From: Gari tellinella | Lineage: Eukaryota > Mollusca > Bivalvia > Cardiida > Psammobiidae | Length of the DNA stretch: 64,000 nucleotides | Direction of reading: 5' to 3' | NCBI GenBank assembly: GCA_922989275.2 | Contig: OV277858.1 | Location: forward strand, 16,615,727 to 16,679,726 | Shown here: in pieces, positions 11,641 to 24,304 of the stretch | How the letters are laid out: each line of letters begins with the position of its first letter | Numbering within the stretch: position 1 is the first letter of the stretch | Program-made: the position numbers and the translations under genes | The notes under the pieces: model-generated | What the model saw: only the letters and a program-made list of their open reading frames with translations | The model's database searches: none | Told to the model about the DNA's origin: nothing

Positions 11641-12238
11641 AGTGGCGTTCCCTGTGTTACAACAAATTTACGTCACGTCATTACGTCGGCGTTGCTTTTT
11701 AAAGCATGGATAGTTAAGCTTAACATTTCTAGTAAGTGCTTACAGAGTCCACATCTGGGCTCGTTGCACTTGGTGACTGACGGGCATGTTTTAGTTTAAT
11801 AAATTCGGATTTAATCAGTAGAAATTTTCAATAAAGAAGTTGTCATTTGCATTTTACGACTTTCGTTTCATTCAAACTTATTTTCATGTTCTTATCCGAA
11901 TTTAAAACATCCATGTTTTTTCTTATGATACCGTATACCTCCTTGTGTTTGGGAGTGTGCGTATATATAAATGGTGTTATGTTTGTGATATTTTTGTCCC
12001 TGACTTTTAGTAACTGTGAATTGGGAATATATAAGGCTTACTTAATCCCTGTATGTATAACCTGTATTGGTACATTCTTTCGTTTAGTATTATGATATAA
12101 TTCTCCCAAACGTTCAGATAGTATTTCGTAAAAATATACATTGCTAAATTAAACAAAGCCTTATGATGTCATGATGACGTGACGTCATAAAATGTGTGTT
12201 AACGATACCACGTAGTTACCATGAACATATTGTATTCA
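11641..12238 (+). other. Putative PLE untranslated/terminal region
   Basis: A non-coding stretch between the PLE C-terminus and the ribozyme-like motif. At about 12165-12190 there is a cluster of GATGTCATGATGACGTGACG-type sequence including a perfect TGACGTCA palindrome. The same combination of TGACGTCA cluster, about 60-90 bp, then ribozyme-like motif occurs on the minus strand next to PLE copy c. It may be the PLE terminal repeat, where promoter-like sequence would sit; that is inference. An open frame at 11847-12095 has no recognisable domain. Confidence 0.4.
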
Positions 12239-12274
12239 TTCCACTGATGAATAACGTACGAAACGCGTCGGGAA
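12239..12274 (+). ncRNA. Hammerhead-ribozyme-like motif of a PLE
   Basis: Reads CACTGATGA, then ATAACGTAC, then GAAACGCGTC. This is the hammerhead core order: CTGATGA, a short helix II (inner pairs TA/TA around an ACG loop, first pair G-to-A mutated), GAAA, then a very short helix III ending in GTC. TTCC before and GGAA after could pair as part of helix I. PLEs are known to carry hammerhead motifs with minimal helix III, and this one lies between two PLE fragments. The A-C first pair of helix II suggests reduced or no activity. Confidence 0.55.
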
Positions 12275-12429
12275 AAATAAAATTTCAAAAAAGCAATTTG
12301 CGTGTGTGTTTAGATGGCTGTGTTTAGGGTATGGATACAGTTCTTGGTGCAGTTTAAGCTAAATATAGAAACTGATCTCGAGCAACACTACTTTCCATTC
12401 AGTTAGTTTTACTCTAAACACAACAACAT

Positions 12430-12741
12430 TCGGGGGTTATCAGACCTATTTCAACAATTATCAGATTAAAACGTCATCATAAGACAGGTACACACAGTAG
12501 TATGTCTCAAAAACACCAAACTGATAACAAGTAAACGCCCACCAACAAACCTAAAAATAATTATAACCAAAGTCAAAATTCCCAATACAATTGCAACATA
12601 AAAGGACACCATAGGGTAACACAATGCGTAAAATCAAACTGTAGTATATGTAAACATATTCAAAGAAACAAGAACATTAACTTTAATGGCAAAATATTTG
12701 ATATTAACGCAAATATGTCATGCGACGTTAAGAATGTTTTG
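12430..12741 (+). pseudogene. Penelope-like element fragment (copy b), linker part
   Basis: Several frames give PLE linker similarity, including GHHRVTQCVKSNCSICKHIQ with a paired-cysteine motif, then NFNGKIFDINANMSCDVKNV. Frameshifts and stops show it is dead. It is the second PLE in the same orientation behind copy a, with the ribozyme-like motif between them. This fits the known habit of PLEs to sit as partial tandems sharing a terminal repeat. The frame is interrupted at 12742 by a TIR element and continues at 13217. Confidence 0.7.
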
Positions 12742-13216
12742 TATACTAGGCCAAACTGCCAACGCAACACCTCCGAGCTCCCTTCTATTTTTTATATCAG
12801 AGCGGGTGTTTTAAATCGATGGTAAAGTTGACACAAAATTATTAAATGTTTATTTGTGTTTTTAAATTGATGTACTGCCCTCAAAGTTGTTAATAATGGC
12901 AACGAATTTTCATTGACACTTCTGACGAATAATAACCATGTATCCAAAACGTATCGCTAATTTCTGGTTAACATTCCCCATTGAAAATGCATTAAAATGA
13001 GATTTCACAAAATTCCATATTTTTTTGGAACAAATGCCAATTCATTTTGTTTTTGTTTACCAAGAATATTGTCCATTTATCACTCTATGAATTGCAGAAT
13101 AAATCTATTCAGGATATACACACATTACAGAATTGACCAGACTAACTTAGAACATGTTTAACGTTGGAAGTAATGGGAATATCCGGGGTGTTGCGTTGGA
13201 GGTTTGGCATAGTATA
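12742..13216. mobile_element. 475-bp TIR element (MITE) inside PLE copy b
   Basis: The left end TATACTAGGCCAAACTGCCA, continuing into ACGCAACACC, and the right end GGTGTTGCGTTGGAGGTTTG, continuing into GCATAGTATA, form inverted repeats of about 30 bp with few mismatches. Removing the element rejoins the PLE GIY-YIG frame (NVLY before, VIMC after). That supports insertion at a TA/TATA-type target. No coding sequence inside. Confidence 0.8.
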
Positions 13217-13480
13217 TGTTATAATGTGTATTTGATAGAGTGAACACTATATCGATTAGACATGGGGATAAACTCAGAACTAGAAGAACCATACATGCAC
13301 AACAGATCAGAACCCCTTCAACGAGACACTTCCCTCGCAGTAGTCATTTAGACACCTGCAACAATACTGCATTAAACTTTCATATGTTTCTTTTTAAAAT
13401 TAAAAATCGAAAGTACCTCGGCTAGATTAGAAAAGGAAATTATATTTTTAAAAGCTTTCAAACCAAAACTAAATACGAAA
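13217..13480 (+). pseudogene. PLE copy b, GIY-YIG domain and C-terminus
   Basis: After the MITE, PLE similarity resumes with an EHYI..GDKLRTRRTIHAQQ block (GIY-YIG domain with its conserved arginines), then a histidine/cysteine-bearing HFPRSSHLDTC, and finally EKEIIFLKAFKPKLN, the PLE C-terminal motif. Stops and at least two frameshifts are present. The open frame 13240-13425 covers part of it. Confidence 0.7.
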
Positions 13481-13710
13481 GGATAAATAGTTCAAGTTTT
13501 TAAAAAAAAAAAAAATATTAGATTCCAATATTATAAAGTATAATTTAATGTCCTGACGTCAGTATTTCTATAATGCATGACCTCATGATATCTTAAAGAA
13601 CGACTATCAATACTTGATAACGTCGGAATTTGTAGTTATTGACGTCGTCACATTAAAAACTACTTGTTATAGCTTTACAATTGATACCGCTATTGCTCAG
13701 TAATACATGT

Positions 13711-13737
13711 CGCACTGATGCTGTCTAAATCGAACTC
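13711..13737 (+). ncRNA. Very degenerate hammerhead-like relic
   Basis: GCACTGATGCTGTCTAAATC followed by GAACTC resembles CACTGATGA..CGAAAC with two core changes. It lies about 230 bp behind the C-terminus of PLE copy b, and a TGACGTCA palindrome sits at about 13554. Position supports it; sequence alone does not. Confidence 0.2.
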
Positions 13738-13742
13738 TGCTC

Positions 13743-15379
13743 GTCACTTAACAATTATTGTATTTGTTGTTGCTGATTTGGCAATAAACAGATCCTCTTT
13801 AAACTCCTTAAACGAATTTGGTTTTTCTTTAAGTGTAACTGGAGTTATATATTCAAATGTCTATTAAACGATATCTACTTTACTATGCAACCTGAACCGG
13901 CGATTTTCGGAAATGTTAATTTAAATAGTATTTAGAAATTGCTGTCAGCAAATTAGATAGTTACATTATTTATGTACAGATAGTTGCACACTGAAATGAT
14001 ATTTCTACTGCACTAGGGGAATATTTTGTTTATATATGTTCTGTATATAATATATGAATGTACATATATATAAATATATCCGTGTTCACTGTGTCTGCAA
14101 TCAATATAGATGTTAAGTTCGTCGAAATCCTTTCGCACAGTATAATATCAGATAGTTAAGATTTTTATGGTTGGTTTATGACTATACATACGGTAAAATG
14201 TGATTATGAAGTATGATCTCCTAATCGATATTTCCCCTCGCTATGTATCAACATATGAATAATATGTAATCATTTTAATTACATGACAAAATAGTTGTAA
14301 CACTTACTTAGAGTTACCGTTTATTTCCTCATCTTTAGTATGCTTATATTGTCATTTATCACCATTTTTGATAATGACTTTGATTAAATGAATTTGATTC
14401 AACTGATATCTGGTATCTGTCAATTGGCTATATTTATATCCTGTAACAAATACGCAATCAAGATGTTGCTTATGCAAGTAAATGTACTACTCTACTTGCA
14501 ATGCTGCCATAATTTGAAGCTATATCTATCAAAGAAATCTTATGCTAATTCCTTTGACAATATTCATTTGTATAATACAGTCAACTCATTCAACCTTAGC
14601 GACGAGTATACTAGTCATTTGCATACAGTCTACCAGTGAATAGAAAATAGGTTATATGTAAAATATTGAACCTTGCTCGGAGGGGTCTTGAAGGAGCATG
14701 GACTAATGTGTCCCCCGGATAGAGTGACACACACACACATGAGACCGAGGCGTGATACCCTACTCTTACACTAGATAACATTATCTAGTTATTTCGGATA
14801 TCCACCTAAAAGCACTGACCTCGGACATCGGACCTCGGTTTTTTAGTCTCATCCGAAGGAATTAGTCGAAGGGCGTAAAATTGAACTTAAGAGTTAATAA
14901 GTTAAACCATTTGTACTAAAAGAATGGAATGAAACACTGCAAACATCTCAACGATAGTCTAAAGTAACAATTGTACAGTGTAGCAGACAGCTACTTCTAT
15001 AATAAATAATAACATAAGCCGCATGTTCTGAGGGGAAACATTTGACCTTGAAGACCGTATGCCTATTTATCCAAGAAATATCCACATAAAATATCTAGTT
15101 TTAATCCAGTTTCGTCCAGTTTTTTCTATTAAGGATTGTTTTTAAGATGCATTCAAAAATGACTAACAATACAGAACAGTTCAGTAAGCCCTTTACTGAC
15201 CTGTGTATACATTGCTTGTAAGGGACGAAATTACTATTTTAATGTATGATCACGACGTATAGTTATAGACAGACACGACGTACCAAAAGACCCTTTATGA
15301 ACTGTTCCATATACAAATCGGCAAATTGGTAGACCCGCCGACCACTCTCAAGTCAGCTAGTAGACTTTCTTACCTGAAC
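13743..15379. other. Non-coding stretch, no gene recognised
   Basis: AT-rich. A segment at about 14690-14880 (GACCTCGGACATCGGACCTC near 14819, and CATCCGAAGG) is distantly like 1460-1580, so it is an old dispersed repeat. The open frame 14388-14639 has no recognisable domain. Confidence 0.5.
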
Positions 15380-16470
15380 ACGATATTATAAATGCACGAT
15401 GCCTACGAGTGCTATGACTAAGTATTTTCTTGTGCTATTGCGAAATTTGCAACAGTGATTGAACGTGATAACTGCAAGTACAATTCAAACAGTTTTACAA
15501 TAAACACTGCTAAAATGTTTTATTGCATTTCTAGTTACTAAGTTTATGTTAACCAAATGTTCAATGAACCAAATTGGCAATTCTGTTTTACATTAGAAAA
15601 CATTTCTAATTTATATTTTAAAGTAAAAAAAAACCGACGCCGACCGATGTGTCAAATTAGGTCAAATGATCAAGACGTACATTATATCATGTACAGATTA
15701 TCATTAAATTGAGTATAACGTTTACGATACGATGGACTTTAATTTTTTATTGTAATCCGGTGAATGTCAAAGTGATTGAACGTGTCCACCAGAATTGCAT
15801 TAATAACGTTTTTTAATAAACAATGCCAACAAGTTTTAATTTGCATGTTCGTTTATTTCAATGATGTCAACACGAACTGCAATAAATCGATGTCGCGATC
15901 CATTCTGATTTTAGACTACCTTTCGAATAATACTGAGCTATAATCTGCTAAAATAGAAACAAAATATATTTCCCGACTCCGACGCCGACGAATGCTTCAA
16001 ATTATGTCGGATGATCAAAAAGCCTAAAAATAGCAATTCCATGTGATAATCTTATGGAGTATGTTTCTGATGATACCATTTTTTGCAAATATGATTGAAT
16101 GTGTCCATTGCAAATGCAATTATTAAACAAGTTCTTGAATGAACTCTGCTAAATGATTTTATATTGCAATTGCTTTTATTTCAATCATGTCAACACAAAA
16201 CGCAATCATATATTTTCGTGACTCATTCTTTATAATATTGAGTTACATTCTGTTAAACGTTAAACATAACTCCCGACGCCGACGAATGCAATGAATTTTG
16301 TCGGATGATAAAAGCTCTAATAATATGTTCATGTGCTACAGTAACACGTTTCCGATGGACTTTGACATTTTACTGCAAGTCAGGTTATTGCAAATCTAGT
16401 TGGCAAGAGCATTGCAATAAAACATGGTTGCAATAAACAGTTCAAAAGTGTTTAAATCGAACCATCCCGT
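15380..16470 (+). repeat. Degenerate tandem array, period about 300-335 bp
   Basis: Anchors recur with matching order. CGACGCCGACSRATG-type motifs fall at about 15640, 15978 and 16275. TTTCAATSATGTCAACAC falls at about 15856 and 16180. A GTTTCCGATGGACTTT-type motif falls near 15718 (degraded) and 16348. There are at least three units with strong divergence. Related units occur at 20725-21130. Confidence 0.65.
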
Positions 16471-18380
16471 TGCTTGATTCATATTAATCAATCATTTATG
16501 CAAGTTATATTACCTTTCACAACATTTCTTATTTATATACTCAGCCAACAAAGATAGTATCCATTTTTACGTTTACTTTACACTATGTAAATTTCAAAAC
16601 TCCATATCCTTATATAAAGTACTTTATCAAATCAAGTTTTGTGTGAGATCTTAAAGGCTCATACGTTCACTTATTGTGTTCATCTAATTTCAAATTAAAG
16701 GAGGTAATTTGATATAATAAGAGCTTCAAGCCCTAATAACGCCTTTAAAGTTGTGATGAACAAAAGTCTAATGTGATTTTATATTATTTAAGAAAAGGTT
16801 AAAGCTGCTAAATATGAGCGTCATCGTTTTTATTTATTGGAAAACATGTCTTAGCAAAAATGCTATCTTAAGGAAAAAGAGTAATATATATTTTATTTTC
16901 AAAACAATGTGCCAGTTAGTGAGTCACAATGTTTCTATGCTGTCTGTCACTCTCTATAAAATAAACGTTAAATACAATTGAAGTATGAGATGCTGAGAAA
17001 TTTAGAATACAAAAGTGGGCAATTTCCGTCTTGGTTGAGTATATATTCGGTCATATTCAGTTAAAAACAAAAAATGACTTCGTTTTCCGACGCAAATGTA
17101 TGCATAAAGGTACTTCGCGGGTGCGCTTAGTTTCCATACAAGGTGTTATTAAACATTTCTTGAAGAATGGTAATAGCCTAAAAAACAATGTGTGAAAATA
17201 TAGGCAAAACTTATCGTGTGGTTTGTCTTTAAGGTCTCTTTTTCTGACAAAAACTTGGAATTTTGATGATTTTATTTTTTTTTAAAAATAAGCAAAGCTG
17301 ATGAATATAAGTCTCGCTCAATAAGTAGTCAACATCATTCATTACAAGAAAGGCTAAACACATTTTGAATAAAGGTGTTCAGAAAGATGTTATCAGCTAT
17401 TTAAATTTTGCAAAATGCTCAAAGATTGAATTACAAAAAAAAGAATCATTCAATGTATATTTATTTTCATTTTATTCGAATATATGGTTGATGAAGTAGT
17501 TGGTCATACAAAATTAGAAAATATTACAGTCAGGGTTGGTTGTAATAACAGTTTTTCTTATTAACCCTATCCCTAATGCTCGCGTGTCAGCGTGTGTTTC
17601 ATTATTCCCTTATTAGCGCGTAATAGCGCGACTTTATCTATTACCTGATAAGCGCGACTTTCCGCGGCTTATCAATTACCTGATGAGAGCGGGTTAGAGC
17701 TAGTCCTCGATTAAAGGCTAAAATCTCATTCTTCTACTTATATTGTACTGTCCGGGTGTCTACACATTTTAAGTATGTTCAAATATCTTACGAATTCCCA
17801 AATCTAATTATAGTGTTGCTATACAAAACAATTGCATAAAAAGAGGCTTAGGTCGACAGGCATGACCTAATGTTGATCGGTGATCTCCGTATGACTGGCA
17901 TATGAGGTTGCACGCACTACTGGTCACCGTTCGGAAAGTACGATCTATGTCGATTTATGAAATATGCAGATACATTATCACACGAAAGGTTCTAGCTGTT
18001 CCTGAGGTCAACATCTAAATATAGTTGACCAATAAAATTGCGGACTTCCATAGAGCACACTCGACAATCATGCTATCTAATATCAACGGGAAGCCGCTTG
18101 ACCGTTGGGTCACACACCGGATACGGTAGTAATAATATTATAATCTTTATTCAAGTCTCATCATGGATACAACATAATACACTTACATAATAAATACAAA
18201 CAAATGAATGTTCCATGTCATTCAGTTATGAATTATAAGAGACTACCATAGCGTTGTCAAAATGAACACATTCTAGGTACTATAAAGAATATAAAGATTC
18301 GACTCGGGGGTACTAAAGCTTCGGCTCATCAAAAGTAAGTATAATCCTCGGTTGTAGATCGAAATATCAATCAACTAATT
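16471..18380. other. Non-coding stretch, no gene recognised
   Basis: AT-rich with no supported gene. Around 17610-17700 a local cluster of GCGCG-bearing motifs (TTAGCGCGTAATAGCGCGAC, then AAGCGCGACTTTCCGCGG) stands out against the AT-rich background; no function is assigned. Confidence 0.5.
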
Positions 18381-19510
18381 AACCAATCAAGCAAATTACA
18401 TCTGAAGTCTGTGACAATTTTTTCTGTCCCATCTCGCAACTCGGCATCTCACCTCATATTATGATCTATATCCAAACTGAACAAATGAAACGAAAATTTA
18501 GCTGTCAAGCATTTTAGATCCTGATGAGAACCTATCTACTCGGCGTCTCATTTATATCTAAATGTGTGTTAAACTAGAAAGAAAGTAATAAATTGAATAA
18601 TTCTAAGGTGTCAAACAGTTTGGATCCTATTGCAGTGCCTAGCTACACTGCTTCTGCTCAAGATTCAAACTCATTGCGTAGGAACTCACGTTAAAAAAAA
18701 TTCTAACATCCATCAAACAGTTGCGACGCCGAGTCACTCAGCATTGTGATCGGGATCCAAACTGACTGAATATATATGAAAGTAATATTTCTTCATAAAA
18801 TGTAAATCTGTTTAGATATTGATTACATGGCGAACTATTCGGCGTCTCATCTTCAACCAAATCGCTTGTGTAAAACTATTATGAAAGGTAATTAAATTTA
18901 TTCTAAGGTGTCAAACAGTTTGGATCCTGATGCATTGCCGATCTACACGGCGTCTGATCAATATTCAAACTAGTTGCTTAGGAATTCACAAGAAAGAAAA
19001 TATTCTATTAGATTTCAAACAGTTGCGACACCGAGTCACTCAGCATTGTGATCGAGATCCAAACTGTCTGAATTAATACGAGAAAAATAATTCGTTCTAG
19101 AATCGTAAAACAGTTTAAGACCTTGATAAGATCGCATGCTACTCGGCGTCTCGTCTTCACAGAAACTGTTCGATCTCACAACAAAATAAGTGATACAAAT
19201 GCAATTTTGTGTAGATTTTGAGTATTTATTGGAGTTTGACTAAATGCATAAAAAATGAACGTGAGATAAATGCAAGACATGGCGCACGTATTGTAGACTG
19301 TGGATGCTCAGATTAGAAGTCGTTCCTCAAATACGGCGCCTGATTAGGGTCGACACTCTTTTCAGTGACATAGAAATAAATATAGCTGATTCTGGTGAGA
19401 TACTCAGTATCTGAGCTGTATCAATGCTTATATCCAGATTAGACTCCGAGCTACTGCGTGTCTCAGCTGTATCAGTTACTCGGCGTCTGATCTTGATCTA
19501 GGTTTTGGAA
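18381..19510 (+). repeat. ~300-bp tandem array built from palindromic GATCC/CGGCGTCT modules
   Basis: CTACTCGGCGTCTCAT-type motifs occur at about 18537, 18836, 19139 and 19475, giving periods near 300, 303 and 336. TTCTAAGGTGTCAAACAGTT occurs at about 18600 and 18899. Within each unit, GTTTGGATCCTGATGCA..CGGCGTCTGATC..TTCAAAC is an imperfect palindrome. Related single palindromes occur at 27056-27108, 55561-55616 and 63030-63094, so the module is also dispersed. Confidence 0.7.
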
Positions 19511-19626
19511 ACGCTATTCTATTGTACACAGTCGAAAAATCGTTACTCCGTGCGGTATATTATATGCTTAATAAAATAAATCTAAATAAAAATATATTGG
19601 AAATATATTGATTTGTATCGTTTTAA

Positions 19627-19975
19627 TCCAATTGCCACCTACTTATTCATACTTCAAATTGTATGAAAATACACCGTTAGAAACGAAATTTAATTATCTA
19701 CACACTTTACATTTACAGTAAACATGCATGTTTTTTGTGAAGCAAACAAGCAGTTATAAGGACTTGAAAATAATAGGTGCCATAAATCTAAGTGTCAGTA
19801 ATAAAAGAGATTGTATCCATTTAACCCAGTGGCACTCTACCAATTCATACTTCAAATTGTATAAAAAATACACCGTTAGAAAGGGAATTAATTTTTCTTC
19901 AAACTTTACGTTTACACTATTATGCTGTTGTTAAGCAAAAAGGCAGTTAATAGGGCTTGAAAATGACACACGTCA
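19627..19975 (+). repeat. Two tandem ~192-bp units
   Basis: ATTCATACTTCAAATTGTAT and ATACACCGTTAGAAA occur in unit 1 (about 19644-19683) and again in unit 2 (about 19840-19880). Both are followed by TTTACRTTTACA-type sequence and AAGCAAA..GGCTTGAAAAT-type endings. Confidence 0.65.
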
Positions 19976-20291
19976 AATTCACACTAGTTTTCCAATATTT
20001 CCAATTAGGTGTATTGGTGAGAGTGTGTACTCTTATCCGTCAGATACTGGCTATAGATAGCCAGATTACTATTATCTATATCCCCGACGTATACGCCGAT
20101 GGTGTCATTGCTACCAGGTAAAGGGTTAAAATGTCAGAAAGTTGAAGTTGAGACACAGTTACCTATATACCTGGAAATTAAAATTCTGTCATTAAAATGC
20201 ATTATTATTTATTCATGGACTTTATTCATGAACTTGCATACAAGGTTAATTATATTGTTTAAACATAATAATGGGCAATATTGATCTTAAA

Positions 20292-20720
20292 AAGCTTCAA
20301 TGTGTGGCTTTATATTTCGATCAAATCTTATACATGTATACCTTTTTTATTGACTTGTAAAACGTACATGTAAGTGGATATAAATTGGATCGCATATATA
20401 ACATCACTTATTCTAATCACTTATTCTAATCAACGACGACTAAATATAACATGTCCCTTGATCACTGCGTTATGGATTTACAAGTCAATAAATCGGACAC
20501 ATCATTAAAAAAAATATTTGGATCGAAAGGGAATCGAACCCATGACCTTTGCATTGCTAGTCAATCACTCAACCGATTGCGCTATGAAGAACTACAATAA
20601 ATCTTATCAAACTGTCCTATATATAAATTTTCTAGTATAAGCACGTGCAGGAAATATGCGAAGTACCTTAAATGGTACTCGGATACATAAAAAAGCCACA
20701 CACTGGTCATGTATAGAAGC
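20292..20720. repeat. Foldback/TIR repeat containing a tRNA-like block
   Basis: Outer ends AGCTTCAATGTGTGGCTTTA and AAGCCACACAC..TATAGAAGCT are imperfect inverted repeats. An inner pair, TATTGACTTGTAAA (about 20349) and TTTACAAGTCAATA (about 20476), is perfect over 14 bp. A minus-strand tRNA-like block at 20517-20591 lies between the inner pair and the right end. I see no coding sequence. Confidence 0.5.
20517..20591 (-). other. tRNA-derived sequence / tRNA pseudogene
   Basis: On the minus strand this reads CATAGCGCAATCGGTTGAGT (D-arm and A-box style), a 7-nt anticodon-like loop CTAGCAA, and CATGGGTTCGATTCCC (T-arm, B box). The acceptor strands do not pair and the anticodon stem is broken, so it is not a functional tRNA gene. 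Confidence 0.45.
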
Positions 20721-20724
20721 TCAT

Positions 20725-21130
20725 CTAATGAAGTATACTGTTTCCGATGGACATTGAAAGTGGATTTCTTGTCTGGTCATTATGAACGCTGTCAATTGGA
20801 ATTATAGTACAAACCGTTTTTGCAATAAATAGAACAAAAATGTTTGTTTTGCAATTATTTTTTTCCTTTTTACTGTTCGTATAATACTGTGTCATATTAT
20901 TTTGAAATTCAACAATTGGTTTCGTTCCCATTGCCAACAAAAGCATAAAATTCCGTTTGATGATAACAAACAACACACTTAGTAGCATTATATACCTGCT
21001 TATCTAAAAGAGTATGATGTTTCTAATGAGCATCGGAATTTTGCTGGAACTCCGGTTAGTGCAAAACTGATCAAATGTTGCATAAAGTGCTTTCGAAAAT
21101 ATTTTCAAGAAAATTAAACTGAACATTTTA
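20725..21130 (+). repeat. Further units of the ~300-bp satellite seen at 15.4-16.5 kb
   Basis: Contains GTTTCCGATGGACATTGAAA (about 20741), TTTTTGCAATAAA, and then GTTTCTAATGAGCATCGGAA (about 21018) with TGCTGGAACTCCGGTTAGTG. This is the same anchor order as at 15.7-16.4 kb. Open frames on the minus strand here are not supported as genes. Confidence 0.5.
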
Positions 21131-22094
21131 CAACTGTTCTTAAAGTTTTATAAAAGACGTCGTTCCTTACAAATATACAAACATGTAACATTTCTCAAAT
21201 TGCAAATCTGTATCTACGCAATGAAAAAACTCTTTTGGGACTGCATTGGAACTGGATTGCACACAGTATATGCCTTATTATGTGTGTAACGTTGAATACG
21301 CTTTAAAAAACAATACATACTAATTGACCTTACAATTAAATACATATAAGATAGTTTCATGATGTCAAACATTAACATCCCCATTACCAAAGTGACACTA
21401 ACAAACGGAGTTATGTAAAATGTTTCATGTTCGCTGTATCGGTCGTCAGTATAAATGAAAACTAAATTTAATTGTGAATTCATGAAATCATAAGTTCATG
21501 TTATGGTTTAATGCGTGATGACAGTTAACATTCCAACTACTAATACATTCTATATTTTGGTTGTGTATTAAGTGTTTTATAAACAAATCAACGTCAATAC
21601 AGTCAAAAGTTACCAATGTCTTTGGAGAGATGTTTGTATATTAGTAGTTGTTGGGATTTGATGGTGTTACTTACAGGTACATTCATGTACACTTACTCAT
21701 TTAATCCTCAATCAACATAAACTACGGTTTCTCATACTCCTTATGGTCTATACAATTGCTAAATACATGCATGTTGTTTGAAATTTCTAACAACCTTCTT
21801 AACTCGTTTTGAGTATTTTAATCCATAACTTTATAGTAATGATAAAAAAGCTAACTTACTTACCCAGAATTCCTGTCAACTAGCATTACGTCCATGCCAT
21901 GTTAACGGTTAGTGTTATAGTTTATAACCACACCTTGTCTTCACATGCGAATTGTCACACTGTCGAGTACATACTAACCACTGGCTTACAAACCGCTGTG
22001 ATATATCTACTGTACATGCCTGGATGACCAAGCTACAGTCACCTAGACCAGTTAACTTATCCTGTATACAATTTAGATTTTTAGCAAAAGCAAA
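21131..22094. other. Non-coding stretch, no gene recognised
   Basis: No supported feature. Minus-strand open frames at 21214-21483 and 21915-22121 lack recognisable domains. Confidence 0.5.
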
Positions 22095-22640
22095 AACGTA
22101 GTAGTAGTGGTACTGATACAAATATAATACATAGTATTAGTTGCAACAGTTACAGCAATATCATTATAAGTAGTATTAGTAACAGTAGTGGTAGTAGTAA
22201 AAGTGTAATATCAATTAGTATTAGTATTAGAAGTATTAAAAATAAAAGTATTTTATGATACGTTCATATATACATGTAAGTAGAATAAAAAAATTGTACT
22301 TGAACAGTAACACTTTGCAGTTATACTAATATAAATTAAAAACATTTATATATTAGTAGTAGTAGTAAATTTAATCTTAGTTGGAAAAATATCATTAGTA
22401 GCAGTAACAGTATTTAGAAATTAACTACATGTTGTAGTAGTAGATGGAGGTATAGCAATAGCAGTGGTCGAATAAATAATGGTTATATGAGGTGTATTTT
22501 GATGTATCAGTAGTAGAAGTAGTAATATCTCTGGTAGTAGAAGAAATAGTAAGAAAAGTAATAATGATTAGTATCATTATGCGAAGTTGTAGTAAAAGTT
22601 ATAGTAGAAGTAGTAGTAAAAGTGGTTGTACATGTAGAAA
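22095..22640 (+). repeat. Imperfect (GTA)n-rich array
   Basis: AGTAGTAG/TAGTAAAAG triplet-like sequence with AT-rich interruptions (about 22225-22340). The open frame 22492-22713 (Ser/Arg/Ile-rich) is a translation of this low-complexity DNA. Confidence 0.7.
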
Positions 22641-24304
22641 CAGTAATATATTAAGTATTAGAGCAAAATATTTTAACACTAGAAACTATATTAGTATAAT
22701 GTGTTCAGTATAATAACACTTATTTTGCTTAGGGGCGAATGTGTCGGTATGTGACACAGGCCAGTCGTAGGTGATTTGCTGGGGTAAATAATGACGCAAG
22801 TTTTTTTGTACATAATTGTATCCACTACCCCATCCACTTGAGCATATCTAAATTTTTGAGATAGAAATAGCGTATAAACTTTATTGAGGAAATTGCTTCT
22901 ATTTGAATTAGTTCCTTCAGTTTGTTGTTGGCGACTGTGGCTCATCGAGGAAGACGTTAGTCATATATTCTGACCTGCCAACCGAATCAGTACATACCAT
23001 TTATTCGCAGATGGTGGACACAACATAAACTACATCCCCCAGTTTTGGGTTTGCTATACTGCAGCTACGGCAAACGTGCAAGTGTGTGAACGTCCCATCT
23101 TGAGTACAATAGGTTCAGGAGAGTTTATAATCCAAATAACATCTAGTTTTTTGTGATCTGGCGCCACAGTTAAAATTAATCCCGAATACTGGTTTAATGA
23201 CAGAATCAACTTGTTAAATCTAGGTATGGTTACAAGATTAAATTAACACAGCACTTCAATACAGTGTAGTGGACTGCATATGCCTTTGTTTGGTCTAAAT
23301 AGCAAGTACTTCTTGCTGATATATCACTTTCTTAATCTTCTTTAAGTTGCGGTTCTTATTACGTTTTTTACAAGAGTGGTGCTTGAGGACGACGTGGAGT
23401 GTGTCTTATGAAGTCCTAATCATTAATTTGGAATGTCAAAATTGAGTTTGGGTCATACTAATCTGATGTATAGGAGCTTAATATGAGTGCACAAGTCTTT
23501 AGTCAATTGTTGTTGCTGGTATTTGCTGGTACGTTTAGATACGTTAAGTGGGGCTTTACCATACAATCATATTGCTAGGTGCCCTCTGGCTTAGTCTGGT
23601 AGTTGTAGCATATGTCGCTAAAATTTTCTATAGCGGGAAAGAATGTTGGTTTAAAATATGTATAGGTTGCTATAGCGATTGTACTTAGCTATTGCAGGTG
23701 TATGAATGTTACTATTGCGTCAATTATGTGGATTAAGATGGCCCTTACAGGATTCCTATAGTGCATAGGAATATTGCTGTAGTGGTAATTACGTTGATGC
23801 CATGTGACAACTAAAGGAACTTAATTACAAATATTGAAACTCACAGCTTAATATTGTGTTTTTCATAAATGTAGGGACTATTCTGTGGACACTAATTTTG
23901 TAAAAAATGACTTCGACCCCTAGGTTACTTAGCACAGTGCTACATCGAGGTTATAGGAGCTATCAAACAAATATAACCACCTGCGACTAGCCAGTACATG
24001 CATCTAATTAAATAACTAAAAATTAAATACTGGTTTGCGTTGGTGTTCTTTTGTTCCATGGTTTCTGAGAATTCCATAACTCTTTGTGTTGAGTATATTA
24101 TATTTTATAAAATGAAAACCATAAATCCGTCAGCTAGGTTAGTAAAGGAAAAACAATTCATCAAAATAATTAAACCAAAGTTAATCAATAATAATTAAAA
24201 ATCAATTAGACTCAGGCAGAATATGTATTTTACAGCTTAACGTCATGATTACCTCCCCTTAAATCATATGACGTCAAATCGTTGACATATATATATATAT
24301 ATAT
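22641..24304. other. Non-coding stretch, no gene recognised
   Basis: No gene or clear repeat boundary found. It ends in a (TA)n run at about 24286-24304 that is the target site of TIR element A. Confidence 0.5.
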
